DNA of 64,000 nucleotides from the NCBI RefSeq assembly GCF_010015445.1, contig NC_053116.1, forward strand, positions 43,802,707-43,866,706, written 5' to 3'. The notes under the pieces are model-generated. The model was not told the DNA's origin and ran no database searches. It worked only from the letters and a program-made list of their open reading frames with translations. Origin of the DNA: Perca fluviatilis (taxonomy: Eukaryota; Chordata; Actinopteri; Perciformes; Percidae). This document shows positions 55,050-64,000 of this stretch, one piece after another. The position numbers and the translations under genes were made by a program. Within the stretch, counting starts at the first letter, position 1. Each line of letters opens with the position of its first letter.

Positions 55050-56842
55050 CAGACACCAAGGATAGCAGCATTCTTGTAGCAAGAACCAAACCTGTACCTG
55101 TTCTGATCAGACGTCATTAAACTGCAGCGAAACATCAGTGGAAGTCTGTAAAGCTTTGTTAGCGAGCAGGACACGCCTGGCCTTCCTCTGTCCTTCTGAA
55201 ATACTTTTTCTGTGCATCATCCTCCCTCTCCTGACTCACTGTACACTTTACATGTACTGCTGTGATGCTAACTGCTAGTGCTAACGGCCAAGACTGACTG
55301 TGTGCTAACCATGAGCTGATATCTTGTGTCTTCTAACTGCTAAGCTAACACCTGTGATGTTAATGTTAATGTTGAATGACTAGTTAAGATGTTGTACTAA
55401 CTGCTGTATGCTGCTGTTTAAATTGTGTGCTAAGGTAATGCTAACGTGGTAAGAAATGCTAACTATAAGCTAGGAGTGTTAGCTGTAACTTTGTGCTAAT
55501 TGCTATGGTGCTGTTATTTATTGTGTGCTAAGCTAATGCTGATAGATTTAAGTGTGCTCTCTGCTTTTAAAACTACAAGCCATATTTGTTTGCTAACCGC
55601 TACAAGCTGCTATTACAACGTGTTCTCACTTCCAACTCGCCAGCGGCAGCTTGGTCAGCCAACCCGCCCAAACCCTCCGAGGATATGGGTGGATGGGTGG
55701 TTTCCCCCCCTCCAAACCCTCTGAGGATATGGTGGTTTGTCCCCCCCCTCTAATACGAACCACAGGAGCATTTCATAAGTTAGCCCCCTAGTGGCTGCAG
55801 GAAATACATCCTCATATCTAAACCAGAGAAGGTAACAGTGGAGGTTTTAAATACGTGGTTAACATTGTGAAATGGTCCCAGTTTGGTTAGGGTCTGACAC
55901 CAGAACTACTAAGTTAGGTTGATAAGAAGATGGAGTTTTGGGTTCAAATCAGACGTGACTTCACTTCCTGAAGGTTACCACGTGACACAGAACGTGACGA
56001 CAAAGTTAAAAAAAACGGGACATGAACCCCGGTCTCCTGGGTGAAAGTCCTGTGTTTGTTTGACCCCCCCCCCCCCAACCTGCCTGGCACTCTTATACTT
56101 CCTCGCCTTACTTCCTGCTTTGCTCCCGTCAGAACTACTACGGCCACTAGAGGGCGCCGCCACTACAAACCTAAATATACTATAGGTCAGAATGATGATG
56201 GAACAAACCACTTATGGGAGTGCAAAATGGCGCCTATGTGGCTCATTCTCGGCTCAACCTCGTCGCTGTAAAATGAAGGATGAAGAGTGAGAATGTTACG
56301 AGGTAGAAATTAAAGACCGAAACTCCCCCTAAGGAGGCAGTTTGTGGTGGTGGGACAGACAGACCAAAATTCAACATTACGTTTATAGGTTATAAGTATT
56401 AAGTAACTAAGTTTCTTATGTAACATTACTTAAGTAACTCCACAAACGTAAACTACAGAACTTAGTTAATTTATATTAAGTATTATAAGTATTAAGTAAC
56501 TAGGTTTCTTACGTGTGGTTCGTAACTAACGTCACAAACGTAAACTACGTAACAAAACTAGTTATTTGAACCCAAACTAAGATCCTGAACTTAACCACAA
56601 ACCACCCAAATAACGACAAGCTGCCGTATTTGACGAGTTGTGCGTGAAAATGTGTTGGCTATTAATGCTAGGCTAATAGTGTGCTGTAATGCTAACGGTG
56701 TGTGTTTCTGTGTGCCTGTCTGTTCTCGTTGTTGTTGTTGTCTACCTTTCTCTGTTTCTCTCTTGACTTTATATTTCTCTCTTTTTTCTCTTTCTCCCTC
56801 TCCCCACCTCTCTTTCTCTCTCTCTCTTTCTCTCTCTGTCAG
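55050..56842. other. End of intron 1
   Basis: Scattered GCTAA-rich stretches (55265-55530) and a C run at 56064-56076. Near 55990-56060 GACATGAACCCCGGTCTCCT is a piece of the 57-bp unit. A duplication AAGTATTAAGTAACTA...TTTCTTA occurs at 56393-56420 and 56484-56510. The pyrimidine tract 56740-56842 serves the exon 2 acceptor. Confidence 0.6.
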
Positions 56843-57061
56843 GTCTTATTCCTCCTCCAACACTTCTTGTCGTTCCTCCAACAACCCTACTAGCATCACC
56901 ACTCCTTCCTCCACCTCCTCTTCCTCCTCCTCCTCTCTCTACTCCTCCAGCCTACCTCCTAACAGCCACGCCACCTACCATCAGTACTGCTGTCCCGCGC
57001 GCCTCCGCCTGCCCAAGCCTCCCTGCGCCCTGCCCCCCGCCAAGCACCACGAGCAGGCAAG
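56843..57061 (+). CDS. IQSEC-family ARF GEF, coding exon 2
   Basis: The pyrimidine tract ends TCTGTCAG at 56842; the exon runs 219 nt (73 codons), phase 2 to phase 2, and ends CAGGCAAG before GTAAGG. The junction with exon 1 makes Pro, then SYSSSNTSCRSSNN. A serine-rich part (TSITTPSSTSSSSSSS) leads to HATYHQYCCPARLRLPKPP and AKHHEQAR. The HQYCCPA peptide resembles HQFCCPA, which I remember from IQSEC3, and the next exon has a second form. Being a multiple of three with equal phases, it could be skipped without breaking the frame. Confidence 0.82.
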
Positions 57062-57415
57062 GTAAGGGCCAGAGTCCCCCTCCTTACACCCTACCTCTCC
57101 CTCTGCCCCCTGCCAGCCAAGCATCACAAGCAGGCAAGGTAAGGGCCAGAGCCCCCCTCCTCACTCCCAGACTCTCCCTCTGGCCCCCGCCAAGCACTAC
57201 GATAAGGGCCAGAGTCCCTTTCTCACACCCAGCCTCACCCTCCACCTCCCGCCAAGCACTATCAGGGAAAGTAAGGGCCAAAGTAAGGGCCAGAGACCCC
57301 CTCCTCACACCCAGCCTCCCCCTCTGCCCCCCGCCAAGCACCACGATCAGGCAAGGTTAGGGCCAGAGTCCCATTCTCACACCCAGCTTCTCCCTCTGGC
57401 CCCTGCCACTCTGCC
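57030..57415 (+). repeat. Tandem array of exon 2 end and its splice donor
   Basis: About five units of 70-80 bp start with the exon's own CCCGCCAAGCACCACGAGCA, GGCAAG and GTAAGGGCCAGAGTCCC. Unit 1 is the real exon end; unit 2 (about 57108-57180) repeats GCAAGGTAAGG (donor-like, cut would be after 57138), unit 3 lacks it, unit 4 is altered, and unit 5 has GCAAGGTTAGG. Use of a downstream donor would meet an in-frame TAA straight after the normal exon end. Confidence 0.88.
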
Positions 57416-57490
57416 TCCACCAACCACTCCGCCCGTTAGCCTCCGTTTGCCTCCATTAGCCTCTATTAGTCTCCGTTAGCCTCTGTTAGC
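57416..57490. repeat. 12-bp minisatellite
   Basis: GTTAGCCTCCGTTTGCCTCC and variants (TTAGCCTCTA, TTAGTCTCC) repeat about six times. Confidence 0.9.
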
Positions 57491-57497
57491 TTCCCCC

Positions 57498-57908
57498 TAG
57501 TCTCACATTGCCAGACATTCCTCCACAGCGCTGCGGAGGAAGTTCTGGCTAATCCTCTGGTTTATGGGCATTTCTTTAAACCAGTCACAATCATCTTGGG
57601 CGGTGCTAAGCGCCAGACGGAGCAACGGTGCCTCTGCTAATTAGTCTCAGGAAGGAACTGGTTTTGGTGGAACATGTGTACGTTCAAAAGTTTTAGTCGT
57701 GCAACAGAAAACTCCAATTGGACAGACAGTCTAGATAGCTGTCTGGATTTACCCTGCAGAGATCTGAGGAGCAGTTAACCATAGTCCTCACAAATCCACC
57801 AGAGGTTAGAACGGCAACACAAAGAAAGAGGAAGGTAACAGACATCCGGCCTAAAAGAGGGGAACCAGAACAATCCCATAAATGAAAAGTCGTCATCGAT
57901 ATAGACTA
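57498..57908 (-). mobile_element. hAT-like short element, complete, reverse copy
   Basis: Starts TAGTCTCACATTGCCAGACA and ends ATCGATATAGACTA. GCTTCCC flanks both sides (from 57489 and from 57909), giving a TSD of about 8 bp. Same interior as the other copies; the CCTCCACAGCGCTGCGGAGG palindrome is near the start. Confidence 0.88.
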
Positions 57909-59138
57909 GCTTCCCTAGATCTCCACCCACCACTCTGGCCCGATAGCCTTCACTGGCACCCGATACTGTCTGCAGCTTTGGAAAACGGCATGAAGCCTCT
58001 CCTGCCCCTCCCCCCTCCTCCCCCTGCCTCCCCCACACTCACTAACACACTCACAAAGATGAATCTAAGGGTGAAGCAGCCGCTCCTTCTCTCCTCCACG
58101 TTTTCCCAAAACACTTAAAATCAAAGAGGCTTTATTAGTTTGACCATATCGACACATAGTATTGATAAAGAACAGAGTACAACAGGGCAACATACACATT
58201 TGCATACAGTTTTAAGTCTCTCTCTCTCTCTTTCCTCACCCCTTCATCCCTCTCTCCTCCATAAAACATCCATCTCGAAGCCGAGCACTTATTGTACTGT
58301 TATTTTGTAATAATTAGATTTATTTTTACCTGGGTGTTTAGATTGAGTGTGTTTCTGCTGCAGTCGGCAACTTTTTCTTTTAAAAAAAAGACACCAAGAG
58401 TGATCATGGCCTTACCTGTAGTAGCATTCAATCATGACAGTCACATACTGATGAGCTTTTTGAGTCGTCCAATCATGATTCACAGTTGGGTGGGTCATAA
58501 AACACAGGGAGCATAGTTCGCTTCCCGGGAAAAACAGAAGACTTTCACCCAGGAAATGTGTGTTCTTTGGGAGTGTAAAACAAACTTTTCCTGAACTAAA
58601 CCAGTCGTTTCGGTGCCTAAACTTAACTTTCATCGGCGCATAACACAACTGTAACATCCGCCATAACGACCAGCAGCTGGCGGTGCTCTGTACCCGGCTC
58701 ACAGTCGCCTATTCTCGGGTATCTGAACCACCAATTACTGCTGATACAACGGAGCTCCATGCAAAGCACCGTAGCCGGCATCGCAGAGCTCTGTAGCACC
58801 TAAACACATCTATTAACTGCTACTTATACGGCCAAGCTGTGACGGAGCTCTGTAGCGACTTAAACAGCTAGCAGCTGCCACTCACTTGACCAGCCGATAT
58901 CATAACCTTCCAACAAGCTTCACAATTTAACATCGGTAAGCTCCGTGACTCAAACAAACAACACTACACCCCTGGTTGCAGTGTTGAAGCCTCTGCAGTA
59001 TGTTTGTGTGTCCACGCTGACACGTGTAGCGGGTTCAATCTAGCATCTACCTACAAACAGCCAACAGGATGTTTCTGTTGGATTTTAGATTATTGCAGAA
59101 AATTATCTCTTATGCAACAAAAGTTTATGATTATGATA
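57909..59138. other. Intron 2, mostly unassigned
   Basis: Contains a CT stretch at 58216-58232. At 58528-58700 AAGACTTTCACCCAGGAAAT, then AAACCAGTCGTTTCGGTGCC is a partial copy of the dispersed repeat tied to the 57-bp unit. No exon recognised. Confidence 0.5.
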
Positions 59139-59243
59139 CCCTTCAACATACCCCCACATCATCACATACCCTTCACCATACCCCCCACATCATCACATAC
59201 CCTTCACCATACCCCCCACATCATCACATACCCTTCACCATAC
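59139..59243 (+). repeat. 31-bp tandem repeat
   Basis: CCCTTCACCATACCCCCCAC, then ATCATCACATA, about three and a half copies. Its last copy is part of the left arm of the inverted repeat 59217-59370. Confidence 0.93.
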
Positions 59244-59370
59244 CTAGAGATTGGCATGTGGTACTTTCCATAAAATCATCTCTCAATGCAAATCAAACCA
59301 GCCACCATTAGGCTAACTGAGATAAAACCATGCCAATCTCTAGGTATGGTGAAGGGTATGTGATGATGTG
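59217..59370. repeat. Inverted repeat, 42-bp perfect arms, 70-bp loop
   Basis: 59217-59258 (CACATCATCACATACCCTTC, ending GAGATTGGCATG) is the exact complement of 59329-59370. Downstream sequence to 59630 (TGTACTTACTTATGCCCCCT, GGAAGAACATTTGTTTATTT) resembles the 3' part of a fish DNA transposon, so the repeat may be part of that. Confidence 0.9.
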
Positions 59371-59634
59371 TGGCTATTTTAATTCCAAAGGCCAAGGGAA
59401 CTTTATCAGGATGCATAGTATCCTGGATCCATGAAATAACTGGCCTTTAAAAATTAATCTGCCTGCCTCTATGGGAATTTAACATGGAGGTGTACTTACT
59501 TATGCCCCCTGTATTTTAAGGAAGAACATTTGTTTATTTACAATATATTATTCATTCACAAGCAAAATTGGTGTCGTTAAAAGTTGGATTTTTCCTTATT
59601 TTTTTAATTAAGGCATTAAGATCAATTTCCAAAA
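59371..59634 (+). mobile_element. DNA transposon 3'-part remnant
   Basis: CTTTATCAGGATGCATAGTA, ATGGAGGTGTACTTACTTAT, GAACATTTGTTTATTTACAA and TTCATTCACAAGCAAAATTG form a stretch I remember as common in teleost DNA transposons. No coding part; the other end is not identified. Confidence 0.5.

Positions 59635-59705
<71 letters not shown>
59635..59705. repeat. TA microsatellite
   Basis: About 35 TA units. Confidence 0.97.
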
Positions 59706-59708
<3 letters not shown>

Positions 59709-60229
59709 TACAAGCCGGGATCAAAGGGACCGACATTACATCTGCATTAATTTCTGTTGGCACCAGTCAATTTCTGAGAAAGACCAAAGGCTTCCTGTCA
59801 CCTCACCTCTCTGCTCACATCATTCATCCTTCCTTTCCTCCCTCCTTTCCTCCCTCCTTTCCTTCTTCCTTTCCTCCCCTCCCTCCTGAATGAAAACATT
59901 CAGACTCAGAGTTTTGTCGCCCATAACTCTGTAAAGTTTGTAGTTGTAAAGACTGTTTGTGTCCCGATGCAACAGGGAAACTGCTGCTTCACCTTTTCCT
60001 CCGGAGAAAGTGAAAGTGTCCTTCATTTAGAAATGGTAAAACACTGACACCTGCTGGCCGCCTGCAGAACTGCACCTGTCATTACCACACTGCTCTTCTT
60101 TTCTTCCCTCTTTCCTGATTCTGTCTTTTCCATTTTTACATCTCTTCTTTCTGCTTCTTTCCCTTTCTTCTGTCTTTTCCTCTTTCAATCTTTTCTTCCT
60201 CTCTCCTTTTGCTGCTAATTTCCCTTTCC
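59706..60229. other. Intron 2, no other feature
   Basis: A TCCTTTCC-type repeat at 59828-59880. Nothing else supported. Confidence 0.5.
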
Positions 60230-60332
60230 CTTTCTCTCTCTTTCTCTCTCTCTTTCTTTCTCTCTCTCCCTCTCTCTCTATCTCTCTCTGTCTCTCTGTC
60301 TCTCTCTCTCTCTGTCTCTCTCTCTGTCTCTT

Positions 60333-60383
<51 letters not shown>

Positions 60384-60406
60384 CTGTTTGTCTGTCTGTC
60401 TCTCAG
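60230..60406. repeat. CT tract ending in the exon 3 acceptor
   Basis: About 170 bp of CTCTCT with TTCT, GTCT variants runs into TGTCTGTCTCTCAG, the 3' splice site. The tract gives long Ser/Leu and Arg/Glu frames, which are artefacts. Confidence 0.93.
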
Positions 60407-60478
60407 AGAGGAGGACGATGATGACATCGCCCATCAGTTCTGTTGCCCTGCCTCGGAGTGCAGTAGCCCCTCCTCTAG
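60407..60478 (+). CDS. IQSEC-family ARF GEF, coding exon 3
   Basis: A 72-nt exon (24 codons), phase 2 to phase 2, between TCTCTCAG and GTAACC. With the preceding AG it reads R, then EEDDDDIAHQFCCPASECSS and PSSR. The HQFCCPA motif matches the one I remember from mammalian IQSEC3 before its IQ motif. Next exons (IQ, Sec7, PH) would lie past 64000. A multiple of three with equal phases, so a possible cassette exon. Confidence 0.82.
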
Positions 60479-61691
60479 GTAACCAGGGGCGACCAGGAGA
60501 CACTCCCCAGCCCCGCGGCGTGATACGAACCCTCTGTCCTCCCTCCTCCACGGCTGTCTCTCTTTTTCCCCTTTGAATCTGAAACTGTCTGAGTCTTCTG
60601 TGGGATAAAAACCTGAAACATCCACAACTCAATGCAACCAAAGGAGGGAGTCCAGGGTTTCTTCATGAACAAGGTTTTGTAGATTAACGCTCGTTTGTTG
60701 AGAAAGTTAAAGTCCGAGGCTGACGGATTGCAAAATAAGAAAACTCCACCTTTAAAAGGAAAGGTCTGAAGCTGCTTTGCAACTCTGATTCTCTTTTCTC
60801 TCAAACTGGCGACACATTTTGCTGAAGATTAGAAAACGCCTGTGTTGTAAAAGTTGCAGCTTTGAACCAACCGGACTGATTCCAGTCTGCAGGACGCAGT
60901 GACTCAGCTGAACCTCGGCAATGAGTCAGTGTTTTTGTGCATAAAGTGAACACGCCGGCCGGTTTTTGACCTTCCGTGTGAGAACCAACTCTTCCCTCGT
61001 CTCCTACTTTGGGTCTGAACGGGGACTGTAAGAGTCGCCCTCCCTGTCCGAGCATGAAGCCATGACCCGCTGTGTCCAGAGCCCGACAGGACACAGTCCG
61101 GAGGGAGACGGAGACAACGCTCACTGGAACAATGTCCATCCAAAACATCCCTGTGATACAACTCCACAGTGTGAAAGTCCTGTTCATTTTCTCCAAGGCA
61201 TTTTTAGAATATCATCCATGACGTCTAAACCATCCGAGGTAGACTGACTAATTGCTCACCGTCTTCTTCCTTTGACTTTTGTTTTCAAAATGTTTTTTGC
61301 GCCGAATCAAATGTTTTATGGTCAGGATTCATCTCGTAGCTGGTTGTCATGGTTCCAGGATTTAAACTCTTTATATCAGCATGTAGTCAAACTTCAACGA
61401 GATATAGAACAAAGGAAAACACTATCAGAACCACAGCTGTTCACAAAGTGAAAAGAATACTTTTTCCTGAAATATTAGGACTTTCTTTAAATATTACTTT
61501 TTTCTCGGCTGCGTCGGTGGGACGTCCAGCTGTGTCTCTTCGGACTCTGTCTCTTTTGACTCTGTCTCTTCGGACTCTGGCGTGTTACAGCATGTCCTCA
61601 CCACATCTCACTAAACTCTCTGAAACAAAGGACTGAAGACGGGACAAAACGCTGAAAGAGTTTGCTCTCTGTTCATGAACTGTCTTTCGGT
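60479..61691. other. Intron 3, no feature
   Basis: Short CTCTGTCTCTT(C/T)(G/T)GA repeats near 61540-61580. No exon supported. Confidence 0.5.
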
Positions 61692-61831
61692 TATAAGACC
61701 CGGTGCGAGTGGAGTCATATGATTTAATCTGTTCTGTCTTTTGTAGAGTCATACCGTCCCGACACACTGCAGCCAGGGTTCTCCTTATAACTGGGTATTT
61801 CTTATTTATAATATAACAGTCTGCTTGCACA
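61692..61831 (+). repeat. Direct repeat, copy 1 of 2
   Basis: AGACCCGGTGCGAGTGGAGT, TTTTGTAGAGTCATACCGTC, TGCAGCCAGGGTTCTCCTTA and ATTTATAATATAACAGTCTG. It matches 62270-62400 at roughly 90 percent by eye. Confidence 0.9.
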
Positions 61832-61869
61832 CTAAAAGGTCTTTTCAAACAGGAAGTGATTGACGTGGC

Positions 61870-62243
61870 TGCTAGAGCTGCACGATATGAGGAAAATATG
61901 TGATAACATTGTTGAATATCTTGATAACGATGTAACTTGCGATAAACAAATATTAAAGAGTTCTCAGTTCTGCTGCTTTCAGTATTCTGCTAAAATACAA
62001 CAAACTGCTTGTTCTGTTTAAATCTAATGAAAGGAAATCATGTCCAACTTTCTTTTACTGAACAAATTAAACATTGAATTGAATATAAAAGGCAGAACAA
62101 AAAAAAGAATGACAGTTAAGTTTTCTTTCAACTAACACAAAAGATCTCTGAGTCTTTTTTGCCATATGTCGCAGCCTTTTGACAATATCGCGATGATAAA
62201 AAACGATATATTTGTATATTATATCTTGTGCAGCCCTAGCCAA
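61870..62243. mobile_element. Short non-autonomous element (AGAGCTGCACGATAT ends)
   Basis: Starts CTGCTAGAGCTGCACGATAT, ends ATATCTTGTGCAGCCCTAGC: inverted termini of about 17 bp with few differences. Interior AT-rich (CGATATTTGTATATTATATC). Partial relatives at 45670 and 50100. It sits between the two direct repeats. Confidence 0.7.
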
Positions 62244-62269
62244 AATCCTCCGGAGTTATCCTTGGGTTA

Positions 62270-62410
62270 TCAGACCCGGTGCGAGTGGAGTTGTATAATT
62301 GGTTCTTCTGTCTTTTGTAGAGTCATACCGTCCCGACATAGTGCAGCCAGGGTTCTCCTAATAACTGGGTATTTCTTATTTATAATATAACAGTCTGCTT
62401 GCACTTTAAC
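62270..62410 (+). repeat. Direct repeat, copy 2 of 2
   Basis: Same blocks as 61692-61831 in the same order, with small changes (CCTAATAACTGGG for CCTTATAACTGGG). Confidence 0.9.
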
Positions 62411-63254
62411 GCTGGGTTTCCAAAGGCAGCTGTTTTTAACTCTCACACGCAGCTGAACCGTCATGCCGAAGGTGTAAGCTTTTACTAACTATCTGTTGTT
62501 GGTGTTGGTACGTTTCTGTCAGTTTCTACCTGCCTATCACAAACTATTTGGTAAGTTTTTTACTCCAGTCTCACACCGTTTTTGGTTTAAATATGTATTG
62601 CTACCAACTAGTAGTGGCTGTACAAAAATCACGTTCTTTTAATTTACACATTATTTTAAATATAGCTTGTGTGTTTACACGGGAGAATATATTGGAGGCA
62701 CGTTCCCCTCATACTCCAAGTCAACTTTTTGAGAGCGAAGAGAGCGGTGAACGTCTGGGCAATTTCACCGCCGTCTCATTCGCTCATCCTGTACCACTGT
62801 TCTCACAGGAAATAAACTGAATGGCTCCGCTCTGCCAGATGCTGCGCTGCCTGAGGAAACCCAGCTTAACACAACACAGAGCCAGTGTTAGCATGAAGCA
62901 GAGGGTTAAAGAAGCGGATACAAGTGTTTGCCAGACATTACATCAGGGAAACTTTATGTTCTCTGTTCTGGCACTAAATTGCCAGAAATGCGAACAGAGT
63001 TTGATGTAAAGTTCATAAGAAGAAAGCAAGTGTGTAAATCCTGATAAGTAGCTTTGTGCTGAGTCAGGATTACATACTGATCTCTGTTGATCCTGTTTTA
63101 CAAACCGAGTAAAGGGGAAAGAAAAAAGCAGCGGTCAGACTCCAGCCACGCTCACGTGCACTCTCACGTTTCTACATTTACTATGACTCAGCTCAGAGTG
63201 ACGGAGAGAGAAAAACACTGAAGTGCTTCCCCGTTTACAGTTTAATGGAGAACC
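62411..63254. other. Intron 3, no feature
   Basis: Short frames (62548-62820, 62821-63009) have no domain or splice support. Confidence 0.5.
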
Positions 63255-63358
63255 CTGGTACCTAATGTCTACACACAGACACACACAGACACACACACAC
63301 ATTCATATACACACACAAACAGACACAAACACACACATATACATACACACACACACAG

Positions 63359-63390
<32 letters not shown>

Positions 63391-63424
63391 ACAGACACAC
63401 ACACACACACAAACACACACCCAG
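63255..63424. repeat. CA microsatellite with variants
   Basis: CACACA with CAGACA and CACATATACAT interruptions. Confidence 0.95.
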
Positions 63425-64000
63425 GTAATAAAAGGATATCAGTTCTCAGAGTTATTTAAGAATCCTTCTCCTGTATGAAGTGTAACATGTTGTTATAAAT
63501 CTGAAAATGAGATTGGGAAAGCTTCTGATTCCATCCTACACGACATCTCCATCCATGAACCCCTGAGATCCTCGCTTTCTTTCTTCTCTAACTGATCCCC
63601 GTGTGTTTCCTATCAGAACAAACTCAGCTTTCTGTCCCAGAGCCAAGTGTAAAGAGATCTTTCAGCTCGAAAGCTGAAAAGTTGATGAACAAATATCTTG
63701 TTTCTCATGTGGACGAATTCTTTTGGTGCTTGAAATGAGTTCACCAACCGGACGACAGACACGCCGGTCCACCGCTTCCTCCCAGAGAGGCAGATCATGA
63801 GTGTCACATGCTCTCTTCCCTGTCTCCTGATTCGCTGTGTGAGTGTTCTATGATCTCGCGATGAAAAGGACGTGTAAGCAAAGGTTCCGGTGATATCCAA
63901 ACTATATTTCTGCGCTGTGTTATCGCTGAGATATTAACGGAGATATTCCGCCAGTCTTCCTGGGGGTTTAGCGTCATAACCGCAGCTTGATGCTGAAGGA
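63425..64000. other. Intron 3 continues to edge
   Basis: No exon or repeat recognised. Confidence 0.5.

Noticed and set aside
60230..60641. 204-residue minus-strand Arg/Glu frame over exon 3
   Set aside because: Created by the CT tract; the plus-strand exon with good splice sites and a known motif explains this locus.

Overview
This is vertebrate, almost certainly teleost fish, nuclear DNA. The evidence is spliced exons of a large neuronal gene, fragments of fish-type immune genes (C-type lectin, NLR leucine-rich repeat), Tc1-like elements, L2-type LINEs, tRNA-derived SINEs, and very many long CA/GT and GA/CT microsatellites. No prokaryotic features (operons, CRISPR) are present, and most long open frames are low-complexity repeats or decayed transposons.

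Layout. Positions 1-9900 are a transposon-dense stretch. A Harbinger-like element (about 3005-4475) carries a broken Myb/SANT gene, itself split by a short element with a clean 8-bp target duplication. A 39-bp minisatellite (5592-6512) runs directly into a Tc1 transposase pseudogene (6513-7497), and an internally deleted second Tc1 element (7524-8335) lies beside it. A small NLR leucine-rich-repeat fragment lies at 9025-9087. Positions 12431-24090 are a pile of copies of one L2-type LINE family with an ATTGA-type tail. One of them interrupts a C-type lectin exon (18361-18483). Positions 24464-27063 are bounded by a 57-bp inverted repeat. Positions 29293-33028 hold the best preserved LINE: an ORF1 with an SGNH-esterase-like domain, an endonuclease and a reverse transcriptase, inserted into another copy of the short element seen near 3.5-4.0 kb. 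Positions 33-42 kb are repeats, microsatellites and unassigned single-copy DNA.

From 42902 to beyond the right edge lies the one convincing host gene, an IQSEC-family ARF guanine-exchange factor, most like iqsec3. Three coding exons (42902-43713, 56843-57061, 60407-60478) are all joined in phase 2 with good splice sites. They encode the N-terminal coiled coil and a proline/histidine-rich linker. The IQ, Sec7 and PH exons must lie beyond 64000. Its introns hold CA/GT runs, 42-bp and 57-bp minisatellites, another LINE with a hAT-like insertion, and a tandem array made from the end of exon 2 that repeats its splice donor.

The most notable observations are the in-frame minisatellite-transposase fusion, the Myb gene split by a short element with a precise target duplication, the LINE ORF1 esterases, the duplicated HQ[Y/F]CCPA motif in two symmetric IQSEC exons, the repeated splice donor after exon 2, and several long inverted repeats. 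All identifications come from reading the sequence and from remembered family features; no database search was run.
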